From positions 372,001 through 436,000 of the forward strand of contig JAUZSP010000003.1 of assembly GCA_030949385.1 (NCBI GenBank): DNA of 64,000 bases. Reading direction: 5' to 3'. The translations under genes and the position numbers were made by a program. The stretch comes from Gammaproteobacteria bacterium (GTDB lineage: Bacteria; Pseudomonadota; Gammaproteobacteria; JAUZRS01). Positions 57,637 to 64,000 of the stretch are shown one piece after another (positions within the stretch are counted from its first letter, which is position 1; each line of letters opens with the position of its first letter). A model generated the notes under the pieces. That model was not told the origin of the DNA, made no database searches, and was given only the letters and a program-made list of their open reading frames with translations.

Positions 57637-58353
57637 ATGTTGAAGCCTCAATCTGGAGTGGTGCTGTTACTGATGGCCTTGATGTTATTGATCGCTTCGG
57701 CCACGTTTGCTCTGGCTCGTCTGCCGATCAGCAGCGGTTATTATCCGCTTGATGAGGAGAATGCGTTGGCAAAGGCCAAAACCCATCTGCTGGCGTATCT
57801 GATTGGCCATGAAGTAGGTAATTATCGTTTGCCGTTTCCTGATCGCAACGGTGATCCTCAGGGTTACGATGGCAGAGCCGATTGTGTCACCGTGAACCTC
57901 ACTGCGGAACATCGTTTGGGGCGTTACCCTTGGTTGGGCGATGTTGATCCAGGCGGCTGTCAAAACCGTTCATTGGGCATCGAGTTTTATGATCCGGCTG
58001 GGGAACCTATTTGGTATGCGGTGGCTGAAGCGTTGCTGGAGCACAACGACTGTCAGAACCGTGCATGTCGTTGGTTGACTCTGTTGAATGAGCGCGGTGA
58101 GCTGATTTCTGATCGCATTGCCTTTCTATTGATCTCTGCGGGTAAGGTGGTGACGGGGCAGAATCGCAGCGCGGCTGCTCCAAACGCCAGTGCCTTTTTG
58201 GATCTCTATCAATCGGGTGGGCAGGTTGAATCCAATGCGGATTTTGATGAGGTGTTTATTCAAGCCGGAGTGGCTGAGGGGTTTAATGATCGGCTTGAAT
58301 TTGTCACTGTTGATGAACTGCCAGTGGTTGTGCAAGCCGCCTTATTGCAATAG
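57637..58353 (+). CDS. PilX-like pseudopilin or pilus-associated protein
   Basis: This 238-residue protein has an N-terminal SGVVLLLMALMLLIASATFA helix that resembles PilX/MshP-type minor pilins, but the canonical G|FTLxE cleavage motif is absent. The rest is extracellular-looking with paired cysteines (GGCQN, NDCQNRACRW), as in minor-pilin globular domains. It ends the operon. It may be a minor pilin processed in an atypical way, or an anchored tip protein; no major pilin gene lies in the window. Confidence 0.6.
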   Translation: MLKPQSGVVLLLMALMLLIASATFALARLPISSGYYPLDEENALAKAKTHLLAYLIGHEVGNYRLPFPDRNGDPQGYDGRADCVTVNLTAEHRLGRYPWLGDVDPGGCQNRSLGIEFYDPAGEPIWYAVAEALLEHNDCQNRACRWLTLLNERGELISDRIAFLLISAGKVVTGQNRSAAAPNASAFLDLYQSGGQVESNADFDEVFIQAGVAEGFNDRLEFVTVDELPVVVQAALLQ

Positions 58354-58456
58354 ACCTACTAATTTAGTGGGATAATAAGCATTGAACTTTGTCGGCGTAT
58401 CCACTATTTTTACGTCGACACGTGTCACTCATCAACTCAATTACGAGGTTTTACTC

Positions 58457-58651
58457 ATGGCAACATACGAATGTTCAAAATGCGGTATGGCGGTTAATGC
58501 GACCTGTGCAAAATGCGATGCACCACTGGTTGATGGCAGTTTGAAATTGGATGACGGCAGCGAAGTGCAAATTTCCGAATGCCCTAACGGTCATGGCAAA
58601 ATCAAATCACCCCTGTGCTGTGGTGAAGATATGAGCTGTAAAGTCGGCTAA
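58457..58651 (+). CDS. Small Cys-rich (zinc-ribbon-like) protein
   Basis: This 64-residue protein has CSKCGMAVNATCAKCDAP, a second region ECPNGHGKIKSPLCCGEDMS, and a final Cys. Two CxxC pairs and further Cys/His fit a zinc ribbon or rubredoxin-like site. No family was recognised beyond that. GAGG lies about 9 bases before the ATG at 58457, so the longer frame to 58382 is rejected. It follows the pilus operon but has its own upstream space. Confidence 0.75.
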   Translation: MATYECSKCGMAVNATCAKCDAPLVDGSLKLDDGSEVQISECPNGHGKIKSPLCCGEDMSCKVG

Positions 58652-58665
58652 GTTTGTTTCGGTCA

Positions 58666-58683
58666 TTTCCGCTCAGACGGAAA
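58666..58683. repeat. Short hairpin after the Cys-rich gene
   Basis: TTTCCG CTCAGA CGGAAA, a perfect 6-bp stem with a 6-base loop, 15 bases after the stop. No T run follows; it may be part of the repeat cluster with 58698-58725. Confidence 0.4.
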
Positions 58684-58697
58684 TCCATGCGTCGAAA

Positions 58698-58725
58698 TGT
58701 GGATACCCGCTTTCGCGGGTATGAC
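58698..58725. repeat. Dispersed palindromic repeat, copy 2
   Basis: TGTGGATACCCGC, TTTC, GCGGGTATGAC: the same arrangement as 12128-12155, with compensating changes that keep the pairing (ACCCGC/GCGGGT). This supports selection or element-type origin rather than chance. Confidence 0.75.
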
Positions 58726-58849
58726 TCTGAATGACTTTTTGAACCCGCTTACCTCTCTTTCTCTTGTTTCTCCCTTGAAATTCTTCCGCTGCGCCTATAT
58801 ATCTTTTGCCTATCCGTTGTAAATCAACTTTTAAGGTGGACGCTTTTTT

Positions 58850-61786
58850 ATGGCACAGGACAGAACCGCTCCAGAGACTCACTCGACATTTGAATGGCTG
58901 CGCAGTGAAGCAATTGATTCGCTGAATGTGGTGGTGGAAGAGTACCGGCATAAAAAAACCGGCGCGATGCACTACCATCTGCACGCGGACAACGACGAAA
59001 ACGTCTTCTTGGTTGGGCTACGAACCGTGCCAACGGACTCCACTGGTGTGGCGCACATGTTGGAACACACCGCCCTTTGTGGCAGTGAAAAATACCCCGT
59101 GCGTGATCCCTTCTTTATGATGATCCGCCGTTCACTGAACACCTTTATGAACGCCTTCACCAGCTCGGACTGGACCGCCTATCCGTTTGCCAGCCAGAAT
59201 CGTAAAGACTTTAACAACCTGCTGGATGTCTATCTGGATGCGGTCTTTTTCTCTCGTCTGGACGAACTTGATTTTGCTCAAGAAGGGCATCGGGTTGAAT
59301 TTGAAGAAGCCAGCAATCCTGACAGTGATCTGGTCTACAAAGGGGTGGTGTTCAATGAGATGAAAGGCGCGATGAGCTCGCCGGTCAGTACCCTGTGGCA
59401 GACTGTGAGCAAACACCTTTTTCCCAGCACCACCTACCACTTCAACAGCGGCGGTGAACCTGAACGCATTCCTGATCTGAGTTACGAAGAGCTGAAAGCC
59501 TTTTATCGCGTTCATTATCACCCCTCTAACGCTATTTTCATGACCTACGGCGATATTTCAGCGGTGGAGCATCAGCGTAAATTTGAAGCGCAAGTGCTGC
59601 ACCGTTTTGAACCTCTGGATGAAGAGATCAGTGTGGGTCTGGAACAGCGTTACCACGCGCCACTGGTGGTGGAAGAGAATTACGCCTTTGATGAGCCAGA
59701 CAGCGAGAATAAAACCCACATCGTGCTGGGTTGGCTGCTGGGAGAGAGCATTGATCTGAAGGCGCAGATGAACGCGCACCTGCTTTCTGGGGTCTTGCTG
59801 GATGATGGTGCCTCGCCGTTGCGCCACGCGCTGGAGAGCTGTGACTTGGGCAGTGCGCCCTCGCCCCTCTGTGGTCTGGAAGAGTCTAATCGTGAAATGA
59901 GTTTTGTCTGCGGCATTGAAGGCTCTTCGCCTGAAAAAGCCGCCGAATTGGAGCAATTGGTGTTTCAGGTGCTGTTTGAGGTGGCGGAAAACGGTCTGCC
60001 GCAAGAACGAGTCGAAGCGGTTCTGCATCAGTTAGAGATGAGCCAACGAGAAGTGGGCGGCGGCAGCTACCCCTATGGTTTGCAACTGATTCTGGAGGGA
60101 CTGTCCAGCGCCATTCATCGCGGTGATCCTGTGGCGGCGATGAACCTTGATCCGGTTTTGGCAAACCTGCGTGAGCAGATTCAAGATCCTGACTTTATCA
60201 AAGGCTTGGTGAAATCGCTTTTGCTGGAGAATCAACACCGTGTGCGTCTGAGCTTGAAACCCGATGCTGGTTTGAGTGCGCGCCGCGATGCGGCTGAAGC
60301 GGCGCGTTTGGCGCAGATCAAAGCGGCGATGAATGATGCAGAAAAACAGGCTGTGGTGGAGCAAGCCGCTGCACTGGAAGCGCGTCAGCAGATGAAAGAC
60401 GACATGAGCATTTTGCCCAAAGTGGGGTTGGAAGATGTGCCGGTGGAGATCGCCACTCCAGTGGGTGAGGTGTGTTCGTGGGGCGAGCAGTCTGCGACTC
60501 TCTACCGGCAAGGTACCAACGGTTTGGTCTATCAGAAGGTGATTTTTGATCTGCCGCATTTAAGTCAAGAGCAGGTGCAACTGCTGCCCTATTACAGCAG
60601 TTGCCTGACTGAGCTGGGGGTGGGTGAGAACAGCTATTTAGAGACCCAAGCGCAGCAATCAAGCGTCAGCGGTGGCATCGGTTCCAATGCAGCGGTGAGC
60701 GGTGAGGTGGACGATGTAAACGCCATCAAGGGCTATTTCATGCTCTCTTCTAAGGCACTGAATCGTAACAATCGTGCTTTAGCAGAGCTGCTTTCCAGTA
60801 CGGTGAAGCAGGCGCGTTTTGATGAGCTGGATCGCATTCGTGAACTGATCGCTCAAGATCGTACCCGTGCGGAGCGCAGCGTCACCGGTCAAGGCCACGC
60901 CTTGGCGATGATGGCGGCATCCAGCGGCCTTTCGGCCAGTGCGGCGCTGAGCCATCAACAGCGGGGTTTGGCGGGTATTCAGGCGCTCAAGGCCTTGGAT
61001 GACAGCCTCAATGAGCGCGCCAACCTGGAAGCGTTGGCAGGGCAGTTTAAAACCTTGCACAGCGAGCTGACGGCGCAGCCACGGCAATTTTTGCTGGTGG
61101 CGGAAGCGGAGCAGATGGGGTCGTTGCAACACGAGGTGGCTGAGGTTTGGAATGCTGTAGATCTGCCATCAAAGGCAGCGAAACCCTTTTCTTTGCCCTT
61201 TGAGCCAAAGCAGGTGAAACAGATTTGGACCACAGGCACACAGGTGAACTTCTGTGCCAAAGCCTATCCGACGGTGGCGGTGGATCATCCTGATGCGCCT
61301 GCCTTGGGTGTCTTGGGCGGTTTCCTGCGCAACGGTTATTTGCATCGTGCCATTCGTGAGCAGGGCGGGGCGTACGGTGGCGGTGCCAGTCACGATCCGA
61401 GTGCAGCGGCGTTTCGTTTCTTCTCTTATCGTGACCCCCGTTTAGATGAGACTTTGGCCGATTTTGATAAGGCCGTTGAGTGGTTGTTAAACGAAGAGCA
61501 TGGCGATGACGCGCTGGAAGAGGCGATTTTAGGCGTTATTGGCGGGCTGGATAAACCTTCTTCACCTTCTGGTGAAGCGAAAAAAGCCTTCCATCAAGCG
61601 TTGTTTGATCGCACCCCTGAGCAGCGCCAACGCTATCGTAACGGTGTTTTGCGGGTGAGCATTGCGGACTTACAACGGGTTGCAAAAACCTATCTAAAAC
61701 CGGAGCTGGCCAGTGTGGCGGTGATCACCAGTGCGGCCAATGTGGAGCAATTTGGGGATCGTGGCATGACGGTGATGGCGCTCTAA
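58850..61786 (+). CDS. M16C family metallopeptidase (presequence-protease-like)
   Basis: This 978-residue zinc peptidase is of the pitrilysin/insulinase M16C type, which degrades peptides inside a two-half chamber. The inverted zinc motif HMLEH is at residues 69-73, and a conserved Glu follows in VVFNEMKGAMSSPVSTLWQT. The later half is the non-catalytic homologous half, with LRNGYLHRAIREQGGAYGGG. No signal peptide is present, so it is probably cytoplasmic. bioH starts directly after the stop. Confidence 0.93.
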   Translation: MAQDRTAPETHSTFEWLRSEAIDSLNVVVEEYRHKKTGAMHYHLHADNDENVFLVGLRTVPTDSTGVAHMLEHTALCGSEKYPVRDPFFMMIRRSLNTFMNAFTSSDWTAYPFASQNRKDFNNLLDVYLDAVFFSRLDELDFAQEGHRVEFEEASNPDSDLVYKGVVFNEMKGAMSSPVSTLWQTVSKHLFPSTTYHFNSGGEPERIPDLSYEELKAFYRVHYHPSNAIFMTYGDISAVEHQRKFEAQVLHRFEPLDEEISVGLEQRYHAPLVVEENYAFDEPDSENKTHIVLGWLLGESIDLKAQMNAHLLSGVLLDDGASPLRHALESCDLGSAPSPLCGLEESNREMSFVCGIEGSSPEKAAELEQLVFQVLFEVAENGLPQERVEAVLHQLEMSQREVGGGSYPYGLQLILEGLSSAIHRGDPVAAMNLDPVLANLREQIQDPDFIKGLVKSLLLENQHRVRLSLKPDAGLSARRDAAEAARLAQIKAAMNDAEKQAVVEQAAALEARQQMKDDMSILPKVGLEDVPVEIATPVGEVCSWGEQSATLYRQGTNGLVYQKVIFDLPHLSQEQVQLLPYYSSCLTELGVGENSYLETQAQQSSVSGGIGSNAAVSGEVDDVNAIKGYFMLSSKALNRNNRALAELLSSTVKQARFDELDRIRELIAQDRTRAERSVTGQGHALAMMAASSGLSASAALSHQQRGLAGIQALKALDDSLNERANLEALAGQFKTLHSELTAQPRQFLLVAEAEQMGSLQHEVAEVWNAVDLPSKAAKPFSLPFEPKQVKQIWTTGTQVNFCAKAYPTVAVDHPDAPALGVLGGFLRNGYLHRAIREQGGAYGGGASHDPSAAAFRFFSYRDPRLDETLADFDKAVEWLLNEEHGDDALEEAILGVIGGLDKPSSPSGEAKKAFHQALFDRTPEQRQRYRNGVLRVSIADLQRVAKTYLKPELASVAVITSAANVEQFGDRGMTVMAL

Positions 61787-62527
61787 ATGGTCAAGCCGCA
61801 TCTGGTTTTGCTGCACGGTTGGGGGTTGAACCGTGGTGTGTGGCAGAGTTTAATTCCAAGGTTGGAGTCGTTTTACCGCGTGACGGCTTTGGATCTGGCG
61901 GGGTTTGGCAGTGAGTCAGACCGTCCGGTGGCTGATCTGGAACAGATGGTCGAGCGTTTGGCAGAGCAGGTGAGCGAAAGCTCTGTCTGGCTCGGTTGGT
62001 CCTTGGGGGGAATGGTGGCGCTGCGTTTGGCGGCGCGTTTTCCGGCCAAGGTTTCCAAGCTGATTATGGTCGCGGCTTCGCCGCGTTTTGTCCAAGCTGA
62101 AAACTGGCCATCGGCCACCAAAGCAGAGGTGCTGGTGGGGTTTTCGAGTGCGTTGCGAGAAAATTTGTCCGTCACCTTGCAGCGTTTTTTGGCCTTGCAG
62201 GTGCGGGGCAGTGCCGACTCCAAAGCGGTGTTGAAGCAGCTCAAGGTGGCTTTGGCCGCAGGAGGTGCGGCTTCGGAGGCCAGTCTGTTGCTCGGTTTGC
62301 ACATTTTAAACACGGCGGATCTGCGCAGCGATCTGCAACAGCTGAAACCGCCTTTGGCGGTTTTTTTAGGTGAGCGAGATGGTTTGGTACCGCAAGCGGT
62401 GGCCGAGTCCTTGTTGCAACTGCGCTCTGATTTACAAATTGAGCTGTTCCCCAACGCAGGTCATGCGCCTTTTCTGTCCCATCCTGAGCTGTTTACTGCC
62501 AAACTGAGGGCGTTTACCGATGGCTGA
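61787..62527 (+). CDS. bioH: Pimeloyl-ACP methyl ester carboxylesterase
   Basis: BioH removes the methyl ester from pimeloyl-ACP to end the BioC-BioH route of biotin synthesis. The 246-residue alpha/beta-hydrolase has LHGWGLNRGVWQ, nucleophile GWSLGG (Ser72), catalytic Asp in GERDGLVP and His in NAGHAPFLSHP. Its end overlaps bioC by 8 bases. There is no gap to the upstream protease gene, so the three genes may be cotranscribed. Confidence 0.95.
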   Translation: MVKPHLVLLHGWGLNRGVWQSLIPRLESFYRVTALDLAGFGSESDRPVADLEQMVERLAEQVSESSVWLGWSLGGMVALRLAARFPAKVSKLIMVAASPRFVQAENWPSATKAEVLVGFSSALRENLSVTLQRFLALQVRGSADSKAVLKQLKVALAAGGAASEASLLLGLHILNTADLRSDLQQLKPPLAVFLGERDGLVPQAVAESLLQLRSDLQIELFPNAGHAPFLSHPELFTAKLRAFTDG

Positions 62528-63362
62528 AGTTGAGTTGGATCGTCAGCAGATTCGCCGTTCGTTTGAGCGCGCAGCGGCAGGCTACGATAACGCGGCGGAG
62601 TTGCAACGTGAGGTCTGCGCCCATTTGCTGGAGCGATTGGGGTGGGTTCATTTTACTCCTAAGGTGGTGTTGGATCTTGGTACCGGTACGGGGCAAGGCA
62701 CGGTCAGTTTGCGTAAGCAGTACCCCAAAGCGCAGCAGATTGCCTTGGATCTGTCAGAGGGCATGTTGAAACGGACTTCGAAGCGGGCGGGTTGGTTTCG
62801 AAAGCCGGGGCTGTTGTGCGCTGATGCGCGTCGTTTGCCGTTGGCAACTGACAGCGTTGATTTGATTTTTTCCAGCTTGACCCTTCAGTGGTGCAGCGAA
62901 GATCTCACCGGGCTGTTCAGTGAGTTTGCGCGGGTGTTGCGACCGGGCGGTCTGCTGATGTTCACCACGTTTGGGATGGATACGTTGCAAAATTTGCGAC
63001 AGGCGTGGGCGCAGGTGGATGAGCAGGTGCATGTGAATCGTTTTGTGGACATGCACGACATCGGTGATGCGTTGTTGGCGGCGGGTTTTAAAGATCCGGT
63101 GATGGATGTGGAGCGTCATCAGCGTGAGTTTGAGAGTGTCACGGAATTGATGCGTTCCATCAAAGCGATGGGCGCGCACAACGTGGCTTCACAGCGAGCG
63201 CGAGGTCTGATGGGGCGGCAAAAACTGCAACGCCTGCAAGAGGCGTTTGTCTGCAATCAAGCGGGTCAGTTTGAAGCGGATTATGAGGTGGTGTTTGGCA
63301 TGGGCTGGTTGCCGGAGGTGTCGCCGTTGAGTGGTTCGGTGGAGGTAATGGCTCCGTTGTAG
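62520..63362 (+). CDS. bioC: Malonyl-ACP O-methyltransferase
   Basis: BioC methylates malonyl-ACP to start pimeloyl synthesis. The 280-residue class I SAM methyltransferase has VVLDLGTGTGQGTVSL at motif I, LSEGMLKRTSK, SSLTLQWCSED with the family's L-Q-W, and LRPGGLLMFTTFGMDTL. The family-specific insert after residue 180 is present. It follows bioH immediately. bioD, which often follows, is not here; the Rhs tail begins within about 10 bases of the stop. Confidence 0.95.
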   Translation: MAEVELDRQQIRRSFERAAAGYDNAAELQREVCAHLLERLGWVHFTPKVVLDLGTGTGQGTVSLRKQYPKAQQIALDLSEGMLKRTSKRAGWFRKPGLLCADARRLPLATDSVDLIFSSLTLQWCSEDLTGLFSEFARVLRPGGLLMFTTFGMDTLQNLRQAWAQVDEQVHVNRFVDMHDIGDALLAAGFKDPVMDVERHQREFESVTELMRSIKAMGAHNVASQRARGLMGRQKLQRLQEAFVCNQAGQFEADYEVVFGMGWLPEVSPLSGSVEVMAPL

Positions 63363-63370
63363 GGTGGTAA

Positions 63371-64000
63371 GACATTCTTGTCGGCTCTGCTTCAGCTGGA
63401 CTTGGTTCGGCGGTAGGTCAATGGGTGCAAGGCTTTTTGTACCAAGATCAGCTCAATCCGGTGGCTGAACTGGACGGCAACAACACCGTCATCAGCCAAT
63501 TTATCTACGCCGATAAAGCCAATGTACCGGCCTACATGATCAAAGGCGGCATCCGCTATCGGATTATTTCCGATCAACTGGGCAGCCCGAGGTTGGTGAT
63601 AAACAGCGCTACAGGTGACGTTGTGCAGCGGATCGACTACGATGTTTGGGGCAACATCAGCCAAGACAGCAATCCGGGTTTTCAACCCTTTGGATTTGCC
63701 GGAGGGATTTACGACCACGACACCCAACTGACCCGTTTTGGAGCCAGAGACTACGACGCTTGGAGTGGCCGCTGGACGAATAAAGACCCGATCCGATTTG
63801 GTGGTGGGGATGCTAATCTTTATGGGTATGTTTTGGGTGATCCGGTTGGTTTTATTGATCCTGATGGGTTGAATCCTGTAGCAGGAGCAATGGGGGGTGG
63901 TGCGATTGCTGGTCCTCCAGGTGCTGTAGTTGGTGCTGTAGTTGGTTTTGGCATAGGATTATTTATTGGCGATAAGATGTTTTCTAAAGGGGGACGGCAA
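63371..64000 (+). CDS. Orphan Rhs-family C-terminal region, 5'-truncated and running out of the window
   Basis: An open frame runs from just after a stop at 63368 to the window end, with no clear start codon (the first GTG is at 63425). From about residue 25 it matches the RHS core: [16 protein letters not shown], then [14 protein letters not shown] and RIDYDVWGN, then [20 protein letters not shown], and the ending [34 protein letters not shown] glycine-rich hydrophobic segment ([20 protein letters not shown]) follows, where the variable toxin tail of Rhs proteins begins. The N-terminal YD-repeat shell is missing, so it looks like a displaced Rhs-CT fragment. The toxin domain and any immunity gene lie beyond the window. 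Confidence 0.85.

Noticed and set aside
63392-63727. 111-codon minus-strand frame at the right edge
   Set aside because: It is antisense to a clear RHS core coding frame.

Overview
The window is bacterial chromosome that reads as a sulfur-oxidising gammaproteobacterium. The F1 ATP synthase operon runs straight into glmU-glmS, gmk-rpoZ-spoT-ridA-recG is intact, and yggS-proC-yggT lies divergent from pilT-pilU; all three layouts are typical of Gammaproteobacteria. A Tat-exported SoxB and a dissimilatory-type ATP sulfurylase (Sat) point to energy from reduced sulfur. No species is named because no marker in the window would fix one.

Layout. 1-4527: end of the atp operon (atpH partial, atpA, atpG, atpD, atpC) closed by a terminator. 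4737-7943: glmU and glmS for UDP-GlcNAc synthesis. 7944-9167: an AT-rich accessory patch just downstream of glmS, the classical Tn7 attachment site, with two coupled unknown genes. 9234-15444: a CinA-type domain protein, soxB, a HupE/UreJ-like membrane protein, PsiE, an exported metallo-beta-lactamase-fold hydrolase and a Tat-exported FecR-like protein. 15518-15594: tRNA-Pro(CGG). 15680-20320: a methyltransferase-like protein facing a compact minus-strand operon of a TPP enzyme (frameshifted), a glycosyltransferase-like protein and a sulfotransferase-like protein. 20459-27904: gmk-rpoZ-spoT-ridA-recG and a hybrid histidine kinase.

27897-33081 is one minus-strand run: yggS, proC, yggT, metX, metW, yaaA and an unknown gene. 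33228-36668 carries three tandem twitching ATPases (PilT, PilU and a second PilU-like protein). 36714-39575 is the minus-strand rplU-rpmA-obg-proB run, followed by ispB on the plus strand. 40685-47236 holds membrane and housekeeping genes (a TRIC-family channel, pdxH, ung, a fructosamine kinase, rluE, an ABC exporter). 47392-47980 is a DUF4160/DUF2442 pair between two similar terminator-like sequences. A thioredoxin-fold protein and sat follow. 50638-58353 is an MSHA-like pilus assembly operon without recognisable canonical prepilins. 58457-63362 has a small Cys-rich protein, an M16C protease and bioH-bioC. The right edge is a 5'-truncated Rhs tail running out of the window.

Most of the window is ordinary core genome. 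The parts that deserve attention are the glmS-downstream cassette, the TPP/glycosyltransferase/sulfotransferase operon, the triple retraction ATPases, the unusual MSHA-like operon, the DUF4160/DUF2442 cassette and the orphan Rhs tail.
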